Below, piece by piece: positions 17,000 to 24,969 of a DNA stretch of 64,000 nucleotides. Below the pieces are notes generated by a model. That model worked only from the letters and a program-made list of their open reading frames with translations, did not search any database and was not told the origin of the DNA. The position numbers and the translations under genes were made by a program. The stretch spans positions 186,001-250,000 of the forward strand of contig NZ_WIPH01000001.1 of the NCBI RefSeq assembly GCF_009547075.1, given 5' to 3'. The stretch comes from Gluconobacter aidae. GTDB lineage: Bacteria; Pseudomonadota; Alphaproteobacteria; Acetobacterales; Acetobacteraceae. Each line of letters starts with the position of its first letter. Positions within the stretch are counted from its first letter, which is position 1.

Positions 17000-18205
17000 G
17001 TGACGCAACATTTCGTCAGCACACTGTTTGCCATACGGTCCTATTTCACCTGGCTTCCCGCTTCCGTCGTTTCGGTACTGATGCTGGTGGTCGTAGGGGT
17101 GCTGGCGTTCTATTGTGGTAATCTGGTTACGACACAGCTTCTGCGGATACCCGGTTCGCGCAAGGCGGCGCTGATCCGACGGATCGTCTCGTCTCTGCGC
17201 AGGCCGACACGGCTGATGGTGGCCCTTCTGGCCATGCTGTCCGCACTGCCGGCCGCAACAGGATTCACGGCGGCGCAGGAAGACGATCTTCAGCTTTTCT
17301 TTCTGTTCCTGCTGATCCTGACTTTCGGTTTCTCGACCATCATGGTCTTCCGGATCATGACGGAGGTTTATCTCAACCGTCTCGCGGCGCGCGAGGAGAC
17401 GGACGACATCATGATCCGTTCGCATCAGACGCAGATCCGCGTTCTGCGACGGCTGACGGAAATCCTGGTGGGGATTGTGACCGTGGCCTCGGCGCTGATG
17501 CTGTTTCCCTCCGTCAAGCAGTACGGGCTATCCCTGTTTGCGTCGGCAGGGGCGGCGTCCCTGATCGTCGGTCTGTCGGCGCGCGGGCTGCTGACGAATC
17601 TGATCGCGGGTGTGCAGATTGCGCTGACCCAGCCGATCCGGATGGAAGACCTGATCATCATCAATGGCGACTGGTGCTGGGTCGAGGAAATCAACGCGAC
17701 CTATGTGGTGCTGCGGGTCTGGGACTGGCGGCGGCATATCGTGCCGATCTCGTATTTCCTGGAGAACCAGTTCGAGAACTGGACGCATAATTCCGCGGCC
17801 ATCATCGGCGTCGTGTTCCTGTGGGTCGATTATCAGGCGCCGATGGACAAGATCCGCGAGATGCTGAACGAGATTGTGCGCGGCTGTCCGCTCTGGGACG
17901 GGCGCGTGTTTGACGTGCAGGTGGCGGATTGCGACGCGCATGTCATGTCCATCCGCATTATCGCCAGTGCCCGCACGGCGCTTCAGAGCTGGGATCTGCG
18001 GTGCGATATCCGCGAGAAAATCATTGCCCGCATTCGCGATGAATGCCCCGAGGCGCTGCCCCGTTCGCGTTTCTCCATGATGCCGCCAGCAGTCGGTGCG
18101 CAGGACCCGTGGGAACGGATGGCGCCTCCGATCAGCCGGCCGCCACCGGGAAGCTATATGGGCCCGGATATGGGGCCCGGCAGTTCGTCGATGTCGTCAG
18201 ATTGA
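17000..18205 (+). CDS. MscS-family mechanosensitive ion channel
   Basis: A 401-residue inner-membrane protein that opens under hypo-osmotic tension. Four hydrophobic segments precede a pore-lining helix rich in glycine and alanine (FASAGAASLIVGLSARGL), followed by the MscS beta domain (TQPIRMEDLIIINGDWCWVEEI, RHIVPISYFLENQFENW) and a proline-rich tail. I chose GTG 17000 because AAGGAG lies 11 bases upstream; ATG 16979 in the same frame is the alternative. The 214 bases before it, back to the tRNA, hold no gene. Confidence 0.88.
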   Translation: MTQHFVSTLFAIRSYFTWLPASVVSVLMLVVVGVLAFYCGNLVTTQLLRIPGSRKAALIRRIVSSLRRPTRLMVALLAMLSALPAATGFTAAQEDDLQLFFLFLLILTFGFSTIMVFRIMTEVYLNRLAAREETDDIMIRSHQTQIRVLRRLTEILVGIVTVASALMLFPSVKQYGLSLFASAGAASLIVGLSARGLLTNLIAGVQIALTQPIRMEDLIIINGDWCWVEEINATYVVLRVWDWRRHIVPISYFLENQFENWTHNSAAIIGVVFLWVDYQAPMDKIREMLNEIVRGCPLWDGRVFDVQVADCDAHVMSIRIIASARTALQSWDLRCDIREKIIARIRDECPEALPRSRFSMMPPAVGAQDPWERMAPPISRPPPGSYMGPDMGPGSSSMSSD

Positions 18206-18211
18206 GGGGTG

Positions 18212-19753
18212 CTAGGCTGAGGGGGGCGCGGGGCGCATTTTTGAATGGCGCTGTCCATAGAAGGCGTAAGTTGCAATGCCCAGCGCCAGATAGGTTACCA
18301 GAAGGATCAGCGGCACAGGGTTGCCGCTGGTAACGGCATGGACCATGTCCGAAACCAGCGGAATGGTCATGACCAGGCAGAACAGGATGCCGAGCGCGGG
18401 TGTCGTGCCGATCCAGATCCCGCGGATGCGGATACCGCCCAGCGGGACGCTGAAGGGACGCACGATGTCAGGCCGCGTGTTGCGCTGCCAGATCACGGTG
18501 AAGCAGACAATCCCGAACGCCGCAGCCGTCCCGATGGAAACGAGATCGCTGATGATGTCGATTGGCAGGGTTGCGGTGATGAGTGCGACCACGAGGCCGA
18601 GAACGATGGTCCCGATCCAGGGCGTGCGGAATTTCGGATGGATGACGCTGAAGATCTGCGGGATCAGACCATCGCGGCTGATGGTCAGCAGGACGCGGGA
18701 CTGCGCGTACATCAGGCCCATCAGGACCGAGCACAGGCCGATCGTGGCGCCGATATTGACCAGCAGGGAGAGCCAGGGCGTGTGCATGATCTTTACGGCA
18801 ATGGCGAGCGGATCGGGCACATCCAGTTCACGATAGGGCACGATGCCGAGCAGGACGGTCGCGACGATCATGTAGACGATGGTGCAGATCAGCAGGCTGC
18901 CGATGATGCCGATCGGCACGTCGCGGGTGGGGTTGCGGGCCTCGGCCGAGGCGGTGGAAACGGCCTCGAAGCCGACATAGGCAAAGAAAATGACTGAAGC
19001 CGCGCGGAAAATGCCGCGCACCCCGTAGTGGAAACCGCCTTCACTGGCGGGAATGAAGGGGTGCCAGTTCGCCGGATTGACGGCCCCGATGCCCAGCGCG
19101 ACGAACACGAACAGCACCCCGACCTTGAGCGCCACGATCATGGTGTTGATGCGGGCGGATTCCTCGACCCCCCGCACCAGCAGGACGGTCACCAGCAGCG
19201 TCGCGGTAAAGCCGATCAGATCGATCCGCCAGTCGGCGCTGATCTGTGCCCCGGCTGTGCCGGGCATGGGCTGGAGCGTTGCGTGGGTCAGTGCCGACGG
19301 CATGTGAAAGCCGGTGACGCCCAGCAGGGAGCTTGCATAACCCGACAGGCCAGCCGCGACGGCGGAGCATGAGATGCCGTATTCCAGAAGCAGGAGCCAG
19401 CCGACCATCCAGGCCACTTTCTCGCCCATCGAGATATAGGCGTAGGAATAGGCCGAGCCCGATACGGGAAGGGTCGAGGAAAGTTCGCCGTATGAAAAGG
19501 CCGTGAACAGGCAGGCAAGGGCCGCGATGACGAACGAAATCAGGACCGAGGGGCCGGCATATTCGGCAGCAGCCGTGCCCGTCATGACATAGATGCCAGC
19601 GCCGATCGTGGACCCGACCCCGAGGATGATCAACTGCGTCGCCGTCAGGCTGCGCTTGAGGCCGTTCGTGTCGTTCTCGAAAAGGACCTGTTCAAGGGTC
19701 TTTCGGCGGTCTGGCCCGGGGAGATCGGGAGGAGATTGTATCGAAGCTGGCAT
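18212..19753 (-). CDS. Amino acid permease, APC superfamily (CAT type)
   Basis: About 513 residues and roughly 13-14 transmembrane segments. The first transmembrane motif GVGSTIGAGIYVMTG is the substrate and sodium/proton site of APC transporters, and the FSYGELSSTLPVSGSAY loop is typical of the cationic amino acid transporter subgroup. The cytoplasmic start carries RRKTLEQVLFENDTNGLKRSLT, characteristic of CAT-like permeases. The substrate is probably a basic or broad-range amino acid. I prefer ATG 19753 over TTG 19762. The gene is convergent with the MscS gene, with 6 bases between them. Confidence 0.88.
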   Translation of the reverse strand: MPASIQSPPDLPGPDRRKTLEQVLFENDTNGLKRSLTATQLIILGVGSTIGAGIYVMTGTAAAEYAGPSVLISFVIAALACLFTAFSYGELSSTLPVSGSAYSYAYISMGEKVAWMVGWLLLLEYGISCSAVAAGLSGYASSLLGVTGFHMPSALTHATLQPMPGTAGAQISADWRIDLIGFTATLLVTVLLVRGVEESARINTMIVALKVGVLFVFVALGIGAVNPANWHPFIPASEGGFHYGVRGIFRAASVIFFAYVGFEAVSTASAEARNPTRDVPIGIIGSLLICTIVYMIVATVLLGIVPYRELDVPDPLAIAVKIMHTPWLSLLVNIGATIGLCSVLMGLMYAQSRVLLTISRDGLIPQIFSVIHPKFRTPWIGTIVLGLVVALITATLPIDIISDLVSIGTAAAFGIVCFTVIWQRNTRPDIVRPFSVPLGGIRIRGIWIGTTPALGILFCLVMTIPLVSDMVHAVTSGNPVPLILLVTYLALGIATYAFYGQRHSKMRPAPPSA

Positions 19754-19791
19754 GATCCGCAATGTGCCGCGAAAAACGGCGGCTGGAAAGG

Positions 19792-20634
19792 TCAGAGAAG
19801 AATGACGGCACCGGCGAAAAGGCCGGCCAGAACGCAGTAGACACCAAACGGTGTCAGGGCCCAGCCATCATGGTTACGAAAGAAGCGCAGCATCAGCAGC
19901 GAGCAGATCAGCGCGGTCAGTCCCGCGATGACGGCACCGGCGACACATTGCACCATGACGTCGTGCGAAATCGTCATGTGTCGCATCTGCCAGGCTTCGC
20001 GCACTGTTGCGGCCAGAACGATGGGCTGGGCCATCAGGAGCGAAAACCGCGCGGCTGTTTCATGGTCCAGTCCGCGCAGAAGGCCACCATTCATGGTTGC
20101 TCCCGAACGCGACAAACCCGGCAGCAGGGCCAGGCACTGCCAGATGCCGATGATCACGGCATCCTGCGGAGCAAGGGTTGCAATGGGCTTGTGGTCGCGG
20201 TGGCCCTTCTGGCGCCGGAGCCATTCGGTGACCATCAGCAGGAAGCCATTGAGGATCAGGAACCCCGCAACGGCGAGGGGTGTGCCGAATACGGCGCGCA
20301 GACGATGTTCCAGCAGCCAGCCGACCAGCACGGCGGGAATGGTCGCGATCACGAGCAGCCCGAAGATCCGAATCGCCTCCATCTGCGCATAACGCCCGTA
20401 ACGGCCGAACATGCCGCCCAGAATAGCCATCCAGTCCCGCCAGAACACACCGGCCAGTGCGACCAGCGTTCCGACATGCAGCATGGTCAGGAATGGCAGG
20501 AACATCGGGGCGTGTTCGTCCAGATCCCAATGCAGGAGCGCGGGGAGCAGAACGGCATGACCGAGGCTGCTGACCGGGAAGGGTTCGGTAATTCCCTGGA
20601 TGATGGCGAGAATGAGGGCCTGGAGAAGTGTCAT
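19792..20634 (-). CDS. uppP: Undecaprenyl-diphosphatase
   Basis: UppP (BacA) dephosphorylates undecaprenyl diphosphate so the carrier can be reused for peptidoglycan and polysaccharide assembly. The 280-residue membrane protein has the QGITEPFPVSSLGH segment, a variant of the common EFLPISSSGH, and the second active-site loop LPGLSRSGATMNGGLLRGL with the conserved SRSG. Around eight transmembrane helices are visible. The E-x-F-P-V-S-S-L-G-H form is seen in a subgroup of Proteobacteria. It lies on the same strand as the permease downstream and is divergent from the MlaD-like gene. Confidence 0.93.
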   Translation of the reverse strand: MTLLQALILAIIQGITEPFPVSSLGHAVLLPALLHWDLDEHAPMFLPFLTMLHVGTLVALAGVFWRDWMAILGGMFGRYGRYAQMEAIRIFGLLVIATIPAVLVGWLLEHRLRAVFGTPLAVAGFLILNGFLLMVTEWLRRQKGHRDHKPIATLAPQDAVIIGIWQCLALLPGLSRSGATMNGGLLRGLDHETAARFSLLMAQPIVLAATVREAWQMRHMTISHDVMVQCVAGAVIAGLTALICSLLMLRFFRNHDGWALTPFGVYCVLAGLFAGAVILL

Positions 20635-20807
20635 GGAGCCTGTTTCGGGTCTAAGCCTTCATCACAAAGGCGGAAAAGCAGATCACTTGCCTGATGGTGC
20701 CAGCGGACGCAACCTTCGACGCAGCCCCGGTCTCCATCTTGACCGGGCGGTCATGGCGGGACTAACTCCCGTTCTGTTCAAGATTTTCCGGCAAGAGCGA
20801 GGCTGGC

Positions 20808-21272
20808 ATGCAGTCAACATTGAGCGGTCGTGGGGGCGCCATCCTGGCCAGTGGTCTTGTCCTGGTGATTGCCGGGACATTCCTTGTCTACGGCAATGCC
20901 TTGCGCAGAGGGCCCGATTTTCAGGGCGAGATCCTGCACGCGGCCTTCAATTCCGCGAATGGTCTTCATGCGGGCGCGAATGTCGATCTCGCGGGTGTGC
21001 CAGTGGGACGTGTCGTGTCCATCACGCTCGATCCGCGCACGCAGATGGCCGATGTCGCCTTTACGGTGGACCAGCGCCTGCACCTTCCCGTTGATACGGC
21101 CGTGGGCATCGGCGCGCCGACCATGACCGCGGATAACGCCTTGCAGATTCAGCCGGGTCATTCCCGCACGACACTGTCCGGTGGGGGCAGGATCACCGAT
21201 ACGCGGGATCAGCTTTCGCTCGAACAGCAGGTCAGCAATTACATTTTCGGTGGCGGCAAACTGGGCCAGTAG
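20808..21272 (+). CDS. MlaD/MCE-domain lipid-binding protein (stand-alone)
   Basis: A 154-residue protein with one N-terminal membrane anchor (residues about 10-30) and a single MCE domain (GLHAGANVDLAGVPVGRVVSI, then VAFTVDQRLHLPVDTAV, IGAPTMTADNALQI). In Escherichia coli, MlaD works with the MlaEFB ABC transporter to move phospholipids between membranes. No MlaE, MlaF, MlaB or MlaC gene lies next to it here, so it is an orphan or serves components encoded elsewhere. The mature part is shorter than a typical MlaD, ending soon after the MCE domain. It is convergent with the ATP-grasp gene. Confidence 0.87.
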   Translation: MQSTLSGRGGAILASGLVLVIAGTFLVYGNALRRGPDFQGEILHAAFNSANGLHAGANVDLAGVPVGRVVSITLDPRTQMADVAFTVDQRLHLPVDTAVGIGAPTMTADNALQIQPGHSRTTLSGGGRITDTRDQLSLEQQVSNYIFGGGKLGQ

Positions 21273-21293
21273 GGCCTGCTTGCCGCGCCGGCT

Positions 21294-22358
21294 TCAGTCG
21301 TTCAGCGGATAGGACGCCAGCAGCCGGCGCTGCTTGCGCCAGGAATGCAGCATCGAAAACGCGCCCGACGTCTTCCAGCCGCGCGCCCTGTTGGCGGCCC
21401 CGATCAGAAAAGTCTGACGGTAATGGGAGAACTGGGCGCGATAGGCTTCCCACAGCGTCGTGCGGCGATCCCAGATATGGGTCGCTTCGGAACCAACGCC
21501 ATTGATCTCGATGATCCGGAAGTTCTCGCCCCGGCGCAGATCCTCGATGGAAGCGGCTTTCACGTCCACGCGCCCGAAATGGAAATCCGGGATGTCCTTC
21601 ATGATGGCGTCGAGGCGTGTGGTCAGCGCGTCCGTGGTGTCGGCGCGGCCGTCGCGGAAAACGGAACCCTTGCAGTGGTTTCCCGCGAAGACCAGCGGCA
21701 TTTCCTCACCCTTGGCGAGGACGTTCTTCTCCCGTCCGGCCAGACGCGGCAGATAGATCTGCGGGACGAGACCCATGCGGGGATCGCGCAGGATCAGTTC
21801 CTCGATCGTGGACACGCCATCACCCGTCAGGACCGGCGCCTCCTTGTAGGTGATCGAGGTGATGCGGCCATGCGGCTCGTCGGGATGGCGGATGTAGAAC
21901 AGTCCAGCCTCGACGGGGTAGGTGATGAGGTCCTGTGCCAGCATGTCCACGTCATCAGGGAACTGCGGCAGGACGGTTTCGAGCTGTTCGCGGTTATGGA
22001 CGAGCTTCACACCTGTGCCATTGCAGCCGATATCGGGCTTGATGACGACGGGAAAGGACAGGCCCTTGCGCTCCATGGCGTCCAGCGCCCGGCGAACGGA
22101 ACCCCTGCCGCTGCGGAAGACCACGTAAGGTGCGATATAGGACTGTGCCGTGGAACCGCCCATGTCGAGGATGGATGATTTGCTCTCGCCGCACAGGCCG
22201 CCGGTTTCAATACGCGGATTGGCGGCGGTCGAGATGCTGAGATCGCGGTATTTGATCCCCATGGCGATCCAGTACAGGACGATGGGGGTGTAGAAGATGG
22301 ATCCAGGCCAGAATTCGAAAAGGGAGAGGGGGTTCTGGTCGGCTTCTGACTTGGACAT
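21294..22358 (-). CDS. ATP-grasp ligase-like protein (D-Ala-D-Ala-ligase-like fold)
   Basis: A 354-residue protein with ATP-grasp features: VVIKPDIGCNGTGVKLV with the phosphate-contacting lysine near residue 107, a GDGVSTIEELI hinge, and the metal-binding RIIEINGVGSEATHIWD near the C-terminus. The N-terminal stretch has a distinctive F-E-F-W-P and Y-W-I-A-M-G-I-K-Y pattern, then a GGLCGESK motif. It is not the usual Ddl sequence. Such enzymes join a carboxylate to an amine through an acyl phosphate; the substrate here is unknown. It begins 5 bases after the DedA gene ends, so the two form an operon. The open frame upstream of 22358 is DedA read in another frame. Confidence 0.78.
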   Translation of the reverse strand: MSKSEADQNPLSLFEFWPGSIFYTPIVLYWIAMGIKYRDLSISTAANPRIETGGLCGESKSSILDMGGSTAQSYIAPYVVFRSGRGSVRRALDAMERKGLSFPVVIKPDIGCNGTGVKLVHNREQLETVLPQFPDDVDMLAQDLITYPVEAGLFYIRHPDEPHGRITSITYKEAPVLTGDGVSTIEELILRDPRMGLVPQIYLPRLAGREKNVLAKGEEMPLVFAGNHCKGSVFRDGRADTTDALTTRLDAIMKDIPDFHFGRVDVKAASIEDLRRGENFRIIEINGVGSEATHIWDRRTTLWEAYRAQFSHYRQTFLIGAANRARGWKTSGAFSMLHSWRKQRRLLASYPLND

Positions 22359-22363
22359 TGCTG

Positions 22364-22909
22364 TTACTGGCTCACGGTCTGGAGACGGGCGATCAGGCGC
22401 CCGACGACAACGATACACAGGACGAACCCCGCCAGCCCGGCCCAGCGCCAGCCCCCCTGATGGGCGAGCAGCCAGCCCCCGATTTTCATGGCAAGCAGGA
22501 AAAGACACGTCGTCCAGACCAGCGTAGCCAGAACCGCGGTCATGGCAAAGGGAAGGAACGGCGCGCGGAAGAAACCGCATGCGGTATAGAGGGGCAGTCT
22601 GGCACCGGGCACGAAGCGGGAGATAGCCACGATGCGGACGACGTTCGTGCTGAACCAGTCCTGTGTCCGTTCGCGTTTGGGAAGGGTCAGGAAGCGCCTG
22701 AGATAGGGCCAGCGGGCACCGGCGGCGCCAAGCCCGTACAGACCCATATCCCCGACTGCCACCCCGAAATAGAGGGCCCCGAGCGCCAGCGGAATGCTGA
22801 CTTCTCCGGCGCGGGCGGCGACGGCGGACAGCACCGTTGCCACGTCTTCGAGAATGAAGGTGCTGACGATGATGGTGGCTGCCTTCAGCCAGGCTGGCTG
22901 CGAGGCCAT
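22364..22909 (-). CDS. DedA-family membrane protein
   Basis: About 181 residues with four to five hydrophobic segments. Family marks are STFILEDVATVLSA near the N-terminus, the F-G-x-x-x-G-D reentrant segment (YFGVAVGDMGLYGLG) and RFVPGARLPLYTACGF, the conserved arginine motif. Some DedA proteins transport undecaprenyl phosphate back across the membrane, others act on phospholipids; UppP encoded 2 kb away fits the first idea but does not prove it. The start is uncertain: ATG 22909 is used, with GTG 22930 and GTG 22972 in frame upstream. Confidence 0.83.
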   Translation of the reverse strand: MASQPAWLKAATIIVSTFILEDVATVLSAVAARAGEVSIPLALGALYFGVAVGDMGLYGLGAAGARWPYLRRFLTLPKRERTQDWFSTNVVRIVAISRFVPGARLPLYTACGFFRAPFLPFAMTAVLATLVWTTCLFLLAMKIGGWLLAHQGGWRWAGLAGFVLCIVVVGRLIARLQTVSQ

Positions 22910-23112
22910 GGCGGGGCCGATGGCGATCACGAGTGGGGAGGTTCCATGAACATTGAGGCGTCGGTTTCGCACGCCAGCGCGTCAACGACAATCTTGCCGT
23001 GCCATATTTCGGCGCGAATGAGCTGCGACACTCCCGCCGAGACTGGCGGTCCGTGCTGCGGATTGCTAGCGTATGTCCTATCATTTCTCCCCGTAAGGGA
23101 CTGGTCCTGACC

Positions 23113-24096
23113 GTGCTTCAAAGACGCCATCTGCTCGCCGCCCTGACTTCCGTTGCCGGTTCGGCGGCAGTCGGGCTTTCGTCAGCCCGCGCTGAGGATT
23201 ACGCCGCCTTTCTCGGGAGTATCCGTAATCAGGCACTCGCGCAGGGTCTTTCGCCGTCGATCGTCTCCCAGGCGCTCAGCCTGACGACGCGGCCCAATGC
23301 CTCCGTGCTCAAACTCGACCGTCACCAGCCGGAATTCACCCTGACCTGGGCGCAGTACCGGGATCGGGTCCTGCCGGAGTCGCGGTTTGCAAAAGGACGG
23401 AGCGTCTATGCCGCGCAGCAGGCGGTGATGTCTCCCGTCAGCGCGCGCTTTGGGTGCGACGACCGTGCCGTCATGGGAATCTGGGGGCTCGAGTCGGGAT
23501 TTGGCGCACATGACGGGACGTACTCCGTTATCGACGCTCTCGCGACGCTGGCCTTTGACGGGCGACGTTCTGCCTTCTTTCGCAACGAACTCATGAAGGC
23601 TCTTCAGATCCTCAATGACGGCGATATCGCACCGGCCGCCATGATCGGCAGCTATGCGGGCGCCATGGGGCAGGCGCAGTTCATGCCCAGCGCCTATCTG
23701 CGCTACGCGGCGGATGGAGACGGGGATGGCAAACGCAATATCTGGACGTCCGAAGCGGATGTGTTCGCCTCCATCGCCAATTATCTCGGTAAATGCGGCT
23801 GGCAGGTCAACGAGCCCTGGGGACAGGAGATCACGCTGACCAGAGTGCTCGACAAGGCCGAGATCGGTCGGACCCGGCAGCGGACGCTCGGCGAGTGGAT
23901 GGCGCTGGGCGCAAGACGTGCGGACGGCACGGCGTTCTCCCGCACGGACGTTAAAGGCGCTGTCGTGCAGCCGGATGGTCCGGGGACGCAGGCTTTCATG
24001 GTCTATCACAACTTCAACGTGATCCGCCGCTATAACCCTTCGGACTATTATGCGCTCGGCGTCGGACTTCTGGGGACGGGCATTGTCTCTGCGTAA
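23113..24096 (+). CDS. Lytic murein transglycosylase, MltB/SltB type
   Basis: A 327-residue secreted enzyme that cleaves the MurNAc-GlcNAc bond with formation of 1,6-anhydro ends. A basic start and hydrophobic stretch (LQRRHLLAALTSVAGSAA) act as the signal, with a cut after S-A-R-A. The catalytic glutamate lies in IWGLESGFGAHDG. MGQAQFMPSAYLRYAADGDGDG is the family hallmark, and the YNPSDYYALGVGLL finish is typical. I place the start at GTG 23113, after an AAGGGA site. Its last bases overlap the RlpA-like gene. Confidence 0.92.
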   Translation: MLQRRHLLAALTSVAGSAAVGLSSARAEDYAAFLGSIRNQALAQGLSPSIVSQALSLTTRPNASVLKLDRHQPEFTLTWAQYRDRVLPESRFAKGRSVYAAQQAVMSPVSARFGCDDRAVMGIWGLESGFGAHDGTYSVIDALATLAFDGRRSAFFRNELMKALQILNDGDIAPAAMIGSYAGAMGQAQFMPSAYLRYAADGDGDGKRNIWTSEADVFASIANYLGKCGWQVNEPWGQEITLTRVLDKAEIGRTRQRTLGEWMALGARRADGTAFSRTDVKGAVVQPDGPGTQAFMVYHNFNVIRRYNPSDYYALGVGLLGTGIVSA

Positions 24097-24931
24097 TTAC
24101 GGGGTCGCTCTGGCCCTTCTGCCGCTTCTTGCGGCCTGTCACCGTGAGGAACCCACGCCTGCCGCGCACCCGCATTACGAACTGGGAAGCGCATGGCGCG
24201 GAACGCACGGGTGGTTCTATCCCGCCGAACAGTTCGACTATCACGTGACAGGTCTGGCAACGCGGCAGCACGCACCGGTTGGCGGACTGATGGCGGATGG
24301 CGAGGTCTGGTCCGCGAACGGCATGACCGGCGCGCATCAGACGCTCCAGCTTCCGGCGATCGTCAGTGTCCGCAATCTGCTGAACGGGCGGATCGTGCGT
24401 ATCCGGCTGACCGATCGTGGACCTGCCGATCCGGGGCGGATTATCGCGCTTTCTCCCAAGGCAGCCGATCTGCTGGGCATGACCGCGGATACGCCCGTTG
24501 AGGTCACGGAAGACGAAGCGGCCAGCCGCTCTCTGGCGGAAGGGCTGGGCAGGCCGCTGGCCCAGAACATCTCCGCGGCTCCCGTCGGGGAGGTCCGCGA
24601 GACATCCCTGAGTGACGGGTCTTCGCGGGTTTATGGCAACGACTCGTCCGCGGCGGCGTCCTCCGTTGCCGTGGGGCCGCTGCCCGCGACATGGATGCAG
24701 GGCAGTCCGGGGCCATTGGGTCTGTATGTCCTGATGGGAATATTTTCCGGCCATGCGACGGCGGCGAGTGTCGCCATGCGTTGTGGCGGTACGGTTCAGC
24801 ACGCCTCCGAAGGCGCGGGACTGGAATGGCGTGCCCTTGGTGGTCCTTATGCCGATACCGCACAGGCGGACGCGGCACTGGACCGCACCCGCCTGTGCGG
24901 GGTAGAGGGCGCGCGGATCATTGTGGAATGA
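24083..24931 (+). CDS. RlpA-like lipoprotein with double-psi beta-barrel and SPOR-like end
   Basis: A 282-residue lipoprotein. Translation is placed at TTG 24083, with GGGGAC upstream and a 14-base overlap with the transglycosylase gene. The lipobox LLAAC puts the acylated cysteine at residue 19. The central barrel shows LRxTDRGPADPGRIIALS-like motifs (RLTDRGPADPGR), as in RlpA, which binds or cleaves denuded glycan strands. The C-terminal part (LYVLMGIFSGHATAASVAM) resembles a SPOR domain. The catalytic G-E-x-Y / A-H region of true RlpA is altered (VTGLATRQHAPVGG), so activity is uncertain. Confidence 0.74.
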   Translation: MSLRNYGVALALLPLLAACHREEPTPAAHPHYELGSAWRGTHGWFYPAEQFDYHVTGLATRQHAPVGGLMADGEVWSANGMTGAHQTLQLPAIVSVRNLLNGRIVRIRLTDRGPADPGRIIALSPKAADLLGMTADTPVEVTEDEAASRSLAEGLGRPLAQNISAAPVGEVRETSLSDGSSRVYGNDSSAAASSVAVGPLPATWMQGSPGPLGLYVLMGIFSGHATAASVAMRCGGTVQHASEGAGLEWRALGGPYADTAQADAALDRTRLCGVEGARIIVE

Positions 24932-24969
24932 CGGCCCATTGTCTGAAGGCCGTGGAACTGGGGACGAAC

